A stretch of 64,000 nucleotides of DNA, taken from NCBI RefSeq assembly GCF_963082655.1, contig NC_081552.1, forward strand, positions 57,206,561 to 57,270,560. Reading direction: 5' to 3'. This document shows positions 1 to 10,925 of this stretch, one piece after another (position 1 is the first letter of the stretch; each line of letters begins with the position of its first letter). Position numbers and translations under genes: made by a program. The notes under the pieces are model-generated. The model searched no databases. It was not told where the DNA came from and saw only the letters and a program-made list of their open reading frames with translations. Source of the DNA: Stomoxys calcitrans. Lineage: Eukaryota > Arthropoda > Insecta > Diptera > Muscidae.

Positions 1-89
1 GAATTCAGCCTAATTGAACAAAATTTGCGGTTTGCGGGCTTAAGACGTCAAATCGGGAGATCGGTTTATATCTGATATATATATATATT

Positions 90-124
<35 letters not shown>

Positions 125-152
125 CCAAATTGCACAATTGTTAATCAATAAT
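1..152 (-). mobile_element. HINE F1 monomer fragment with (TA)n tract
   Basis: The first ~75 bases are one diverged F1 monomer on the minus strand, recognisable by AATCGGGAGATCGGTTTATAT. It breaks off into an almost pure TA/TATATG tract at about 75-124. No element end is visible because the window starts inside the repeat. The TA run may have grown from the TATATA of the monomer; this is inference. Confidence 0.6.
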
Positions 153-1162
153 AACAAGTAAAAGCGTGCTAAGTTCGGCCGGGCCAAATCTTTCGTACCC
201 TCCACCATGGAGCGCATTTGTCGAGTTCTTTTCCCGGCATCTCTTCTTAAGCAAAAAGGATATAACAAAAGATTTGCTCTGCTGTTAGAGCCATATCAAG
301 ATATGACCCGGTTTTGACCACAATTAAATTATATGTTGGAGACCTGTGTGAAATGTCTGCAAATTCGAATAAGAATTGCGCCCTTTGGGGGCTCAAGAAG
401 TAAAATAGAGAGACCGATTTATATGGAAGCTGTATCGGGCTATAGACCGATTTAGATCATAATAAACACGTATGTTGATGGTCATGAGAGGATCCTTCGT
501 ACAAAATTTCAGCCAAATCGGATAATAATTGAGACCTCTAGAGGCTCAAGAAGTCAAGTTCTCAGATCGGTTTATATGGCAGCTATATCAGGTTATGAAC
601 CGATTTGAAAATTATTTGACACAGTAGTTGAAAGTAAGAATGAAATTAGTCGTGCAAATTTCAGCCAAATCAGATAGGAATTGCGCCCTCTAGAGGCTCA
701 AGAAATCAAGTCCCCAGATCTGTTTATATTGCAGCTATATCAGGTTATGGACCGATTTGAACCATACTTGGCACAGTTGTTGCATATCATAATAAAATAC
801 TTCGTGCAAAAATTCATTCAAATCGGATAAGAATTGCGCTCTCTAGAGGCTCAAGAAGTCAAGTCCCAAGATCGGTTTATATGGCAGCTATATCAAAACA
901 TGGGCCGATATGGCCCATTTACAATCCCAACCGACCTACACTAATAAAAAGTATTTGTGCAAAATTTCAAGCGGCTAGCTTTACTCCTTCGGATGTTAGC
1001 GTGCTTTCGACAGACAGACGGACGGACATGGCTAGATCGACATAAAATGTCACGACGATCGAGAATATATATACTTTATGGGGTCTCAAACGAATATTTC
1101 GAGTAGTTACAAACAGAATGACGAAATTAATATACCCCCCATCCTATGGTGGAAGGTATAAA
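153..1162 (-). mobile_element. HINE F1, nearly complete copy
   Basis: On the + strand the copy opens with ACAAGTAAAAGCGTGCTAAG and the hairpin TTCGGCCGGGCC, which is the element's 3' end reversed. It then carries about five monomers of ~150 bp. The GACGGACGGACATGGCTAG core with a short microsatellite lies at about 1010-1085, and ATGGTGGAAGGTATA at 1147-1160 is the 5' end. Both ends and the mini-me core are present, so this is a full-length but diverged copy. It encodes nothing. Confidence 0.85.
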
Positions 1163-1191
1163 AATTTGTTTATAGGTCCGATTTCAGCGAT

Positions 1192-1907
1192 TTTTATACC
1201 CTCCACCATAAGATGGGGGGTATACTAATTTCGTCATTCTGTTTGTAACTACTCGAAATATTCGTCTGAGACCCCATAAAGTATATATATTCTTGATCGT
1301 CGTGACATTTTATGTCGATCTAGCCATGTCATATAAACAGATCTGGGGATTTGACTTCTTCAGCTTCTAGAGGGCGCAATTCCTATCCGATTTGGCTGAA
1401 ATTTTGCATGACGTATTTTATTTTTACTTTCAACAACTATGTCAAAAAAGGTACAAGTCGGTTCATAACCTGATATAGCTGACATATAACCGATCTGGGA
1501 TCTTGACTTCTTGAGCTTCTAGAGGTCGCAATTATTATTCGATTTGCCTGAAATTTTGTACGACGGATTCTCTCATGACCATCAACACACGTGTTTATTA
1601 TGGTCTGAATCGGTCTATAGCCCGATACAGCTACCATATAAATCGATCTCTCTATTTTACTTCTTGAGCCCCCAAACGGCGCAATTTTGATTCGAATTGG
1701 CTGAAATTTTACACAGGTCTCCAACATATAATTTAATTGCGGTCCAAACCGGACCATATCTTGATATCGTTTTAATAGCAGAGCAACTCTTTTCTTATAT
1801 CCTTTTTTGCCTAAGAAGAGATGCCGGGAAAATAAGTCGACAAATGCGATCCATGGTAGAGGGTATATAAGATTCGGCCCGGCCGAACTTAGCACGCTTT
1901 TACTTGT
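1192..1907 (+). mobile_element. HINE F1, internally deleted copy
   Basis: It starts TATACCCTCCACCATAAG and ends GCACGCTTTTACTTGT. The core reaches CTAGCCATGTC at about 1320, but the (GTCY)n tract, the GAAAGCACGC block and several monomers are missing, and the sequence jumps directly into a monomer. The 152-codon minus-strand open frame across it is the repeat read in its open phase. Its 5' end faces that of the 153-1162 copy across ~30 bp, so the two copies are head to head. Confidence 0.85.
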
Positions 1908-2435
1908 TTTATTTTTTTCTGTTCGATGGTTTTTATATTAAACAAATTAATTTATGGCGATAAGCAAGCAGGTGCTATTTTATGTCAATGTAATAACCAC
2001 CTTTTTCGCTAAATTGTTATATTTTTTTTTTCATTTTTCAAAATTTCAAAATTTTTCAAAAATTTTAAAATATTTTTTAAAAATTTTCTTAAAAATGTAT
2101 GTTAAAAAATGCTTACATCAATATAAATGCTCTAAATTATGGATATATGAAATTCCATCCTAATTGGACAAGAGAATCGAGGATCACACGTAATTGGTTA
2201 AAATTATTTCTTTAAAAATATTTATCGAAAATTGTCTATAGAAAAAATTTTAGGAAAATGTTTTCGTTTGAAAATATGCTATTGAAATTTATCGAAATCT
2301 TTCTTAAAAAAAACAATTTCGAGGATGCCCGGGTCTGAACAACATTTTGCCTTTAGACAATATATTTTCAAGATTTACTTTATATAGAAAAAAAATCATT
2401 TTGTATTTTATTTTGTGATTTTTCATATTTAAGCG
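1908..2435. repeat. AT-rich spacer with degenerate ~30-bp repeat
   Basis: This is very AT-rich sequence with no credible gene. At about 2200-2330 it has irregular repeats of the type GAAAATNTT..TTTAGAAAAAATTT, resembling the ~30-bp minisatellite at 12540-12700 and 13946-14220. A 69-codon + frame at 1954-2163 is low-complexity Phe/Lys/Leu and is not taken as a gene. Confidence 0.4.
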
Positions 2436-2569
2436 ACTCTATAAAGTACAATATATATATTTTCATTCATTTCGACATTCTGTTTCGGTCCGTCTGTCAA
2501 AACACGATAGCGGTCGAAAGCGTTCATTTTGCACATGTGCTTGTTATTCATGTTGGTCGTTAGGGATTG
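2436..2569 (+). mobile_element. Degenerate HINE core remnant
   Basis: CAATATATATATTTTCATTC, TCGGTCCGTCTGTC and ACACGATAGCGGTCGAAAGCG match the TA tract, GTCY tract and following block of a HINE 5' half. Neither terminus can be seen. The block resembles the F1c copy at 54208. Confidence 0.5.
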
Positions 2570-3060
2570 TCAATAGCTATATCGCAGCTTGAAGGCTTTT
2601 TGGGGTAGTGGACTAACCAGATACTAAATTCGATTGGGATATCATATCCATACCCAAATGTCTTAAACTGGAATACCATATTGTCATGATCGCGGTGTTT
2701 CCCTATTTGAGGGATTTTGAATTGGAAGCGTCGCCACGGACATTGGCTCGAAAATTTAAATGTCATATTTGTATTCTTCTTCTAAACAGCTTTTATTTGA
2801 TTCCATTGGAGTAAATATCCTAAACCAAAATGTCTTACAAATGAAGCACTCATTGTGAGCTTCATGTTGAGTCTTCATGCCCTTTTTCGTGAATGACGGA
2901 CACTTCGCCACAAAATTATGTGTTAGATTTGTATTCTAATACCAAATGCCTTCCATTTAAGCCCCATGTTTTCAATCGTTGTTACAGCTAATAGGGGGTT
3001 TCTACTGATTCCGTTTGAGTCCCATATTGCTATTGTCGGGAAGTACATATGAGGGTGGAA
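2570..3060 (-). mobile_element. Diverged Helitron-like internal sequence
   Basis: The stretch repeats the style of the Helitron-like interior, with ATTTGAG..CCATATTGNCATNGTCG and GGGGTAGTGG-like blocks, but it is strongly diverged. No 3' CTAG end or TTTGTTTG-rich 5' end is visible. It abuts a HINE core at about 3060. Confidence 0.4.
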
Positions 3061-3966
3061 CGGCCCCCCTTACACCACATAAAGTGGATATATTCTTGAT
3101 TGGCTTCCGTCCGTCTACCTGCCTATCAAAAGTACGCCAACTTTTGAAGGAGCAAAACCAGCCGCCGAAAACTTGCACAAATAGTTCTTATCAGTGCAGG
3201 TCGGTTGGATATGTTAATGGGCCAAATCGGTCCCTGTTTTGATATAGCTGCCATATAGACTGATCTGCCGATTTGACTTCTTGAGCTTCTAGAGGGAGCA
3301 ATTTTTATCCGATTTAGCCGAAATTATGCACATTGCGTTTTGAAATGACTTTCAACAACTTCGTCATGTATGATTAAAATCAGATCATAATCTGATATAG
3401 CTGCGATAGAAACCGATCTCCCGATAAGATTTCTTGAGCTTCTGGAAAGCGCAAAAACTACCCAATTTGTTTGAAATTTTGCACGTGTTGTTTTGATATG
3501 GCTTGCAACAACCGTGCCAAGTATGGTTCAAATTGGATCATAACCTGATATACTTGCTATATAAACTGATCTCCCGATTAAACATCTTGAGCTTCTAGAG
3601 GGCGCAATTCTCATCCGATTTGGCTGAAAATTTGCACGTTGCGGTTTTGGTAAAACTTTCAGTAACTGCGCCAAGTGTGGTCTAAATCAACTTTTTACCT
3701 TATATAGCTGCTATATAAACCGATCTCCCGAATTGACTTCCTGAGCCTCTGGAGCTCGCAATTACTGCTCGATTTGCCTTAAATTTTGGAGGTGTTATTT
3801 TTTTAGGACTTCTTACAGCCATGACAAATACGGTCAATATGGATCTATAACTTGATATGGCTCTTATATATTCGAAAAAGTTATTCAAAGAACTTGTCAC
3901 ATGCGAACATGGTGGAGGGTACATAAGATTCGGGCCGGCCGAACTTAAAGTGCGTTTACTTGTTTA
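3061..3966 (+). mobile_element. HINE F1, 5'-degraded copy
   Basis: The core (GGATATATTCTTGATTGG, GTCCGTCTACCTGCC) lies at about 3080-3130. About five diverged monomers follow. The 3' end is intact in form: GGTGGAGGGTACATAAGATT, hairpin CGGGCCGGCCG, then GTGCGTTTACTTGT. The 5' terminus is corrupted (GGTGGAACGGCCCCCC), so this copy is older than the one at 16526. Confidence 0.75.
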
Positions 3967-4069
3967 CTTTCAAATACATTTCATTTAAGTTCCTTTTTAT
4001 CATAATTGATCCTTTTTAGTGTGGGCGGCATCCCCATACACTTTACCTCAAATTTGGATAGGATTTTTT

Positions 4070-4352
4070 TTTGCGGAGGCCACCGCCTATGACACTGAAC
4101 GAATACTGGCAAGAACATCAGAAAAAGTTTTCGGTGATGAATATGCCCTCCTAATGCGGGAAACATTTGTGAGGTACTATGCCATGTAAAATCTTCTCCC
4201 CAAAGAGGTGTCGCATTGTGGCACGCCGTTCGGACTCGGCCAAAAAAATGAGTTCCCTTATAATAAGTTTATACTTGAATGAGACAGCAAAAGTTTTTTC
4301 CTGTTCCTTAAAGGAATGTTCTAGGCAAATTTGCATTTGCATTTTTGGTTTG
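4070..4352 (+). mobile_element. tRNA-derived SINE (SINE-A)
   Basis: Compared with the better-kept copy at 48283-48553, this one has a damaged tRNA-like head (GCGGAGGCCACCGCCTATGACACTGAACG). The body is good: CCCTCCTAATGCGGGAAACATTTG, AGAGGTGTCGCATTGTGGC, ACGCCGTTCGGACTCGGC, and the tail GAATGTTCTAGGCAAATTTGC. Known biology: such SINEs are copied by a partner LINE and transcribed from internal pol III boxes. The A box is effectively lost here, so this copy is presumably dead. The 61-81 codon frames on it are artefacts. Confidence 0.7.
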
Positions 4353-4375
4353 TTTGTTTTTTGTTACTGTATGAG

Positions 4376-4560
4376 TGGTTGTCCCGGTAGCTGAGTTGGT
4401 AGCGTTCGATTCCCACCAGAGGTCTTTCGCTATTGCGGTACCACAATAAACTAAAGTGGACTTTATGAGTCTGTTTGGAATATAGACTGTAACTCTAACC
4501 TCATCCCGCTGTAAGAGCGCCGAAGCCATCTCCGTCCCCTCTCTTATTGCCATCGAAATT
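4376..4560 (+). mobile_element. Second tRNA-derived SINE (SINE-B) with fused A and B boxes
   Basis: TAGCTGAGTTGG at 4388-4399 is a perfect pol III A box, and CGTTCGATTCC at about 4403-4413 is a near-perfect B box. Only ~4 bp separate them instead of the usual 30-60, so the middle of the tRNA-like head is deleted. The body (CGGTACCACAATAAACTAAAG, GACTTTATGAGTCTG, CTCTAACCTCATCCC) is not tRNA. It lies directly after the SINE-A copy. Assignment to a named family needs a Repbase search. Confidence 0.65.
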
Positions 4561-4690
4561 TGCGAAAATCTTTCTTCTATTAAAAACGTTATCTATTAAA
4601 TCTTTTAGGGGAACTCTGTGCTACTCACATAATCCTAAATCATAATCTCCAATATGTTCCTAAAGCAATTCAAGCCTGGAATCGTATCAA

Positions 4691-4925
4691 CATCTAGGTT
4701 AGGTTGAAAAGAGGGTGCAGATATTAATCCGCCCCATGCCACTATGGACATACACCTAAACCAGTAATCGGCTTGTTGTGGCTCTAAAAACTAAAAAGCA
4801 AAATCGAAAAAGAAAATTTTAAGTTAGGAATTCCATGCTACTTAAAAAATTTTTAGTGGTTTTTTATGCTACTCCTCAAGTTGCTTCATGTCTGATATCG
4901 TGTCCCCATCTAAGTACCGGTGTCT
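4691..4925 (-). mobile_element. 3' end of the LOA/I-type LINE, 5'-truncated
   Basis: Read on the minus strand this is the same 3' tail as the LINE at 35936-38135: a GATATCGTGTCC/CATGTC block (DTI.DM codons), AAAATTTTCTTTTTCG, CCGATTACTGG, GGTGTATGTCCATAGTGGCATG, GCGGATTAATATCTGCACCC and finally CAACCTAACCT. It lacks all RT coding sequence, as expected for a 5'-truncated insertion. Confidence 0.75.
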
Positions 4926-6567
4926 GTTAGCCGAGAAATTTTATTTGACGATCATGACAATATGGGACTCAAACGAAAGGTATTCGGGAGTATTGTCGAT
5001 TACGAATTTGGTCAGCAAGTAGGAATAGGCTTTATAATTTATTGATAACGGAAGGGGGCGGACCATCCACTGTTATCCCAAAAACGCCACTCAAAATCAA
5101 AAGTGGGTATCCACCATTACCCCAAAAACACCACTCAAAAGGACAATATGGGTATCAAATGAAAAGTATGCGGGAGTAGATAACAAATCTGGCATACAAA
5201 TTCATGTCGAAGTATAGGGGGTCATCCCTCCACAAAAACGCCCAAAATGGGTACATTAGCAAATCACGGATATATGGGACTCGGTTTGTTTGTTCCGTAT
5301 TTTCGCATATTGTGTAGGTTGGTCTGAAAGAAAACATAGGCTACATAATTTTTCGATATCGGAAGGGAGGCGGACCCTCCTCCTTATGCCAAAAACACAA
5401 CACACTATAGGTATGAAATGAAAGGTATTGGAGAGTAGAATACGAATATGGTATTAAAATTTCAAACAAACATATTGGAAGTTCATTTCAATATGGGGCT
5501 CAAATCAAAGGTATTCGGGAGTAGATTTCGAATCTGGCATACAAAATCAGATCGCAGTATGGGGGGTCACGCCACCCCTCAAAAACACCATTAGACACAT
5601 TATGACTATAATGATAATTGGCTGAATCGATTTTCTTGAAATTTTCATAGATTGTGTACGTTTGTCTGGAAGGAAGCATAACCTATATAATGTTTAGATA
5701 TCGGGTGGAAGCAGACCCTCCCCCTTACCCCAAAAACGCCACTCATATCCGAAAGTGGTCCGATGGGCGCAAAAAGGGTATCAAATGAAAGGTATTGGAG
5801 ACCAGAAAACGAATATGGTAATAAAATTTGGGTCCAAGTACCCAGCGGGCCCCCTCAACACCAAAACTCCTCTAAACAGATATATTTGAAGTACATGTCA
5901 ATGTGCGACTCAAATAAAAAGTATTAGGCAGTAGATTAAAAATATGGCATAAAACATTAGGTCCAAGTAATGGGATGTCGCCCACCCCCAAATGGGCATA
6001 TTAGCCGACCATGGCTATATGGGACTCAAATGAAAGGTATTAGGGAGTAGATTACAAATATGACATTAAAATTTCCAATTTTAGAGCCAAGTGTTTTGGG
6101 GTACGCCCTAAAGCACACCCTAAACTGAACTTCATTTCCGTTGGGAATAAAGAATGAACTTGATATCTATTGTCAGTGCAAAGTGCCGGTGGCCGCCCCA
6201 GCCCCAAAACACCCTCCAAACGGTTCATTTTTACCGGACATAGTAATTTGGAGCTCAAATTAAGGGGATTTGGAAGTGCAGCACGAATTTGATATCCATA
6301 TTTGAGTCCAAATATCTGAGGTCCCATCCCTCCCCTAGTGAGAACATTACCCTAAGGAAGAACATTACCACCAGGAACCGAGAAGAGGCAAATTCTCACA
6401 CATCAATGATAGTTTTCCGATTCAAGTTTAAACTCAATAATAAGGGTTTTTTATAGCCGAGTCCGAACGGCGTACCGCAGTGCAACACCTCTTTGGGGAA
6501 ACCATGAATGGCATAATACCTCGCAAAAGTTAAAGGAGGCGCAGCGAAGCGGGCCCGGTTCGGCTAG
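4926..6567 (+). mobile_element. Helitron-like element, 3' part with CTAG end
   Basis: Internal units recur with AAATGAAAGGTATT.GGGAGTAGA, GGGCGGACCCTCC and CCCCAAAAACNCC. The 3' end GGCGCAGCGAAGCGGGCCC ... CTAG closes at 6564-6567 and is followed by T, as in canonical Helitron CTRR|T ends. The 5' start is lost against the LINE tail at about 4925. No Rep/helicase coding is seen, so it is non-autonomous. A SINE fragment sits at 6360-6537. Confidence 0.7.
6360..6537 (-). mobile_element. SINE-A fragment inside the Helitron
   Basis: CACACATCAATGATAG, TTTTTATAGCCGAGTCCGAAC, GGCGTACCGCAGTGCAACACC and TCTTTGGGGAAACCATG are the reverse complement of the SINE-A body. The tRNA head is absent: the sequence goes from the mid-body straight into the Helitron 3' GGCGCAGC block. 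Confidence 0.7.
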
Positions 6568-7215
6568 TTATATATATTCTTGATTGTCATGGCCTAAGTC
6601 GATCTAGCCATGCCCGTCGTTCTGCCGTCCGTCCGTCTTTCGAAAGCATGATATCTTTTGAAGGAGTAAAGATAGACGCTTGAAATTTTTTTATCGGTGT
6701 CGGTCGGTTATGACTGTAAAAGGGCCAAATAGGTCCATGTTTTGATAGCTGTCATATAAACCGATCTTGGGTCTTGATTTTTTGAACTTCTAGAAGGCGC
6801 AATTCTTATCTGATTCGGCTGAAAATTGGCACGAAGTATTTCGTTATGACTTTCAACAACTGTGGTAAGTATGGTTCAAATCGGTCCATAACCTGATGTA
6901 GCTGCCATATAAACCGATCTGGGATCTTGACTTCTTAAGCCTCTACAGGCCGCAATTCTTACCCGATGTTACTGAAATTTTGTACAACGGCATGATCCAT
7001 TGATCTTCAACATACCTGTTCAATATAGTCGTAATCGATATATAGCCTGATACAGCTCCCATATAAACCGATCTCCTGATTATACTTCTTGAGCCCCTAC
7101 AAGGAGCAATTCTTATCCGAATGGACTGAAATATTACCCAATTACTTCTAGTATGGTCTTCAACAATTCAAATTAGTTATGGTACGAATCTTCTGTCCAC
7201 CCTGTTAATAGGGTG
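6568..7215 (+). mobile_element. HINE F1, both ends missing
   Basis: Immediately after the Helitron CTAG comes TTATATATATTCTTGATTG, CTAGCCATGCCCGTCG and the GAAAGCATGATATC block, then about three F1 monomers. The TATACCC start is absent, so the Helitron junction cuts the HINE inside its TA tract. The 3' hairpin is also missing. Confidence 0.75.
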
Positions 7216-8458
7216 TATAGAAGAAACATTTGAAATTCATTGAGTTTTTCGTCAATTTCTTCCGCATAGTTCCCATTTCTTTACACTGTGCCTAAATGGT
7301 CTCGTAAAAAGCAACTGGTTTCAAGGAGAACTTTTTGTTCTGTCATTTTAATCTCTGTTTACATAGTTTACAGTAAAAAAAATGCTAATACCACATTAAA
7401 ATTCATGCTAACTGAATGTTATACCTCAATAACATATCACGTAAATGCTAACCACTTAACATACCATCCATGAAAATGTTATTAAAAGCACGCCCTTTAC
7501 ATTCAACAGCAGCATAACAGTATGCCCCTTCAATCGCCTTGGTTAAATAACAGTTATGCTCGCACTACTTCGCTCTCTTTCTCAGTTAACCTCTCTGTTG
7601 GTTAATTTCATGTTCTGCTAACATCAGAGAGCCATTTACTCTTAACCTAATATTTTAAAGGACATTCCATTTAGCTTAAAATATTTATGTTATTTATTTA
7701 ACTTAAATTCACCTTAACATCTTGACATTCAAATAGTAGACTACACATGGACACAAACAATGGACTCTGCTTAAACAACACACAGGTGTACAAAAAGTTT
7801 TGCGGAGGTATCTACATACATACGTGCAGTATGTCTTTGTTGGAGTGTGTGTTCTGCCTTTGACTCTGGGTGTTTGTTCGTTCTTTCGTTCATCACAATG
7901 CGAATGCTATGGCACCGAGACATACACTTACAATTATTATGCCCCCAAGGAATTTTTATATGTTAGTGTGTTTGTAAGTGCGACTGTATTAAATCCAAGA
8001 GTGTGCTGTGTTGTTGGCTTTGTTTTAAAATCCCTCTTTATGGCTGCTACCATGCCACACATTAGGATGTCTCGAGGGATGCAAATAAAAATGGAAGGAA
8101 GTATTTTAGAATAAATTTACTTGCGACCAAACAAAAACGTGACGAGATTGATTAATTAAAGTTGGGATTTCCCTCGAAAAAAAAAGAAAAGTTGTTTTAT
8201 GAAAGTAATAACAAGGTCTTTACAATGATTTAAAGAAAAAGGTAGAGCTATACAAAAAATGGGAAAACATTTTGAAGAAATAACAAAAAATGTATGTTAA
8301 GCAAAGAGAGTTCTAGTTAACAAGAGTTCAGTACAAAAGTGAAAAAGATATAAAATAACAGCAAAAAAGTCAACAATGTAAAACATTTTGAAAACAAATA
8401 AAGATTTCCTTAAAAATTTAATAAATGTAATAAAAATTCTGACCCAGAATATTTTTCA
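7216..8458. other. Low-copy AT-rich sequence, no gene recognised
   Basis: No element ends or monomers are seen. TAACAT/ATGTTA words are frequent at 7380-7700. A 104-codon + frame (7800-8114) opens with an ATG in CGGAGGTATCTACATAC-type low-copy DNA and has Tyr/Cys/Val-rich composition with no domain I know. Nothing shows promoter, splice or poly(A) structure convincingly. It could be intronic or intergenic host DNA. Confidence 0.35.
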
Positions 8459-9010
8459 CCTTTTTTATACCCTCACCCAGACCCCATAAAGTATATATAT
8501 ATTCTTGATCGTCATGACATTTTAAGTCGATCTAGCCATGTCCGACTGTCTGTTGAAAGCACAGCTAGCTTTCAGGAGTAAAGCTAGCCGCTTCAAATTT
8601 TGCACAAATACTTTTTATTAGTGTAGGTCGGTTGGGATTGTAAATGGGTCATATCGGTCCATGTTTTGATACAGCTGCCATATAAACCGATTTTGGATTT
8701 TGACTTCTTGGGTACGCAATTCTTATCCGATGAAAATTTTGAAATTTTGCATGAGGTGTTTTGGTACCACTTCCAACAACTGTGCTAAGTATGGTTCAAA
8801 GCGGTCTTAACTTCTTGAGCATCTAGAGGGCGCAATTCTAATCCGATGTGGCTAAAATTTTGCACGTGGTGTTTTGGTGTCACTTTCAACAACTGTGCTA
8901 AGTGTGGTTCAAATCGATACATAACCTGATATAGCTGCCAAATAAACCGATTTGGGATCTTAACTTCTTGAACCTCTAGAGGACGCAATTATTATCCGAT
9001 TTGGCTGAAA
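8459..9010 (+). mobile_element. HINE F1, 3'-truncated copy
   Basis: It starts TTATACCCTCACCCAGACCC, missing the usual 'CATAAGATGGGGGGTATA...GAAATATT' part of the 5' end. The core is CTTGATCGTCATGACATTTT with a single GTCCGACTGTCTG, followed by about three monomers. It ends abruptly at the border of the mariner-type fragment at 9011. Confidence 0.8.
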
Positions 9011-9088
9011 TACATTTCGAACCGAACACTGATTTTGGTAATAAAATTCAATGATTTGCAAGCGTTGCTCGTTAGTAAGTCTATTCAT
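9011..9088 (-). pseudogene. Transposase N-terminus, mariner superfamily, truncated
   Basis: From the ATG at 9088 the minus strand reads MNRLTNEQRLQIIEFYYQNQ and then a few more residues before the break. This is the start of the N-terminal helix-turn-helix region of mariner-superfamily transposases that begin with 'LTNEQRLQII'. The catalytic domain is absent, so no function is possible. The family call is from memory of the motif. Confidence 0.55.
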
Positions 9089-9180
9089 GATGAAATGTCA
9101 AAGCATACTGAGCATCTTTCTCTTTGACACCATGTCTGAAATCCCACGTGATCTGTCAAATACTAATGCATGAAAATCCT
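9011..9180 (-). mobile_element. 5' part of a Tc1/mariner-superfamily transposon
   Basis: The minus strand has a leader with CACGTGGGATTTCAGACATG and AAGATGCTCAGTATGCTTTG, then a transposase start codon at 9088. Sequence beyond 9011 is replaced by HINE DNA, so only the leader and 26 codons remain. The inverted terminal repeat is not identified with certainty. The F3 HINE starts at about 9181. Confidence 0.55.
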
Positions 9181-10306
9181 AACCTCAAAAAAATCACCCT
9201 TTATATATGGGAACTAGATCCAAATCAGGACCAATTTTATAGAAATTATGCTCATGTATTGAGACGCCAAATAAAAGGTCTCATGCTAAATTTTGGAAAG
9301 ATCGGATGTGGCTACCACAGGCTTAAAATTCCATATCGGATGAAAGTTTATACATGGAAGCTATATGTAAATCTGGACAGATTTTGACGAAATATTTCGC
9401 ACGTATTAACATGTCAAATGAAACACCTCATGCAAAATTTTGTAAAAATCAGACCAAAACTGTGGCTTCTACAGCCTTAAAAGGCCATATCGGATGCAAG
9501 ATATATAAGGGTGCTATATCTAAATCTGGACCGATTTTAATGAAATGAAATTGTGGCTTCTACTGCCTTAAAAGTCCATATAGGATGAAATATAAATATG
9601 CGGGGCTATATCTAAATCAGGACCGATTTTATAGAAATTATGCGCATGTATTGAGACGCCAAATAAAACGTCTCATGCTAAATTTTGTAAAGATCGGATG
9701 TGGCTGCCACAGGCTTAAAATTCCATATCGGATGAAAGTTTATACGTGGAAGCTATATGTAAATCTGGACAGATTTTGACGAAATATTTCACACGTATTA
9801 ACATGTCAAATGAAATACCTCATGCAAAATTTTGCAAAAATAGGACCAAAATTATGGCTTCTACAGCATTAAAAGTCCATATCGGATGCAAGATATATAA
9901 GGGAGCTATATCTAAATCTGGGCCAATTTTGATGAAATTATGCACATATATGTAGACGTCACATAAAACACCTTGTGCTAAATTTTGAAAACATCGGATT
10001 AAAATTGTGGCTTCTACAGCCTTCATATCGGATGAATGATATATATGGGAGCTATATCAAAATCTGAACCGATTTTTTTCAAAATCAATAGCGTTCGTCC
10101 TTGGGCCAAAGAAGTGACAAGAGCAAAATTTCATGACAATCTGTCAATACATGGACCGACAGACGGGCATAGCTAAATCAAATCAGGAAGTGATTCTAAA
10201 CCGATCGGTATACTTAATAATGGCTCTTGCTCTTCTCCTTCATAGCGCTGCAAACAAATGCACAAACTTATAATACCCCACAGTACCACAGTGGTGGTGT
10301 AGGGTA
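9181..10306 (-). mobile_element. HINE F3-type element with 392-bp duplicated block
   Basis: The array is built of ~148-152 bp monomers (GGAGCTATATCTAAATCTGG; CTTCTACAGCCTTAAAA). A degenerate core (ACAGACGGGCATAGCTAAATC) lies near 10155-10180, and the 5' end GGTGGTGTAGGGTATA lies at about 10290-10304. This matches the F3 start at 38563 in reverse complement. A 392-bp block (about 9202-9593) is repeated at 9594-9985. The clear 3' hairpin end is not seen near 9181. The 64-87 codon frames here are repeat frames. Confidence 0.6.
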
Positions 10307-10855
10307 TACAAGTATCAAGATACTTGTGTAGCAAATTTCACTGATATTAGAAACTCCTCTTTTCTTCCCCCTTGGCGTTTGAAGGTAAAATATTTGCAAC
10401 TTTCTTTGCACTATTCTTTTGACTCGTCACACCCCAATACACATTTATTTGAGTCAACATTCACACAAACGAAATAATCATAAAATATCACCGAGATTTT
10501 TTAAATGCGCAACGACAACAATAACATAAGTAATATTAACTGAGCTGGTAAAAACTTGCCCAGAGTTGCCGTATAGGGGATTAGATGAAAAATAGCAATG
10601 AGTAGGAATGAACACTCTTTGAGAAAGCAAGGGCTGGAGCAAATAATATTAAAAATAGAAAAGATGAAAAATAAAATTCAATGTATGTCGTTGAAAATAA
10701 CAAATTCGACAAAGCAGTTTGAAATCCATCCCTTATGTTAATAACGTCCACAAAGGGTTTGATCGAGCCACTAAACACGATGTTTCGATGAGTTAATGAA
10801 GAATACAAATATCACATCATTGATAGAGATTTAATTTGTGCATAAGTCTGACGGA
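10307..10855. other. Low-copy sequence, no gene recognised
   Basis: It opens with an imperfect palindrome (AAGTATCAAGATACTTG at about 10309-10325) beside the F3 end. The rest is AT-rich low-copy DNA. A 75-codon minus frame (10581-10808) is hydrophobic at its C-terminal half but has no recognisable domain and no homologous copy in the window. Confidence 0.3.
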
Positions 10856-10925
10856 GGCCACCGCAGCATAGAGGTTACCATGTCCCCAGGGTGGATACTT
10901 GGGAATCCCGAGTGAACACCTGGGA
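10856..10925 (+). mobile_element. SINE-A head remnant
   Basis: GGCCACCGCAGCATAGAGGTTACCATGTCC corresponds to the tRNA-like head of SINE-A (GGCCACTGTAGCGCAGAGGTTAACATGTC in the copy near 48.5 kb). The rest of the SINE is not continuous. It is short and diverged, hence tentative. Confidence 0.4.

Noticed and set aside
1155..1200. Hairpin formed by two facing HINE 5' ends as a functional origin
   Set aside because: It arises simply from two inverted insertions; nothing else supports a replication role.
4388..4413. tRNA gene
   Set aside because: A and B boxes are too close, no cloverleaf forms, and the flank matches a SINE body.
7800..8114. 104-codon + frame in low-copy DNA
   Set aside because: No known domain, no clear promoter, splice or poly(A) context, and biased composition. 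Possible but unsupported.
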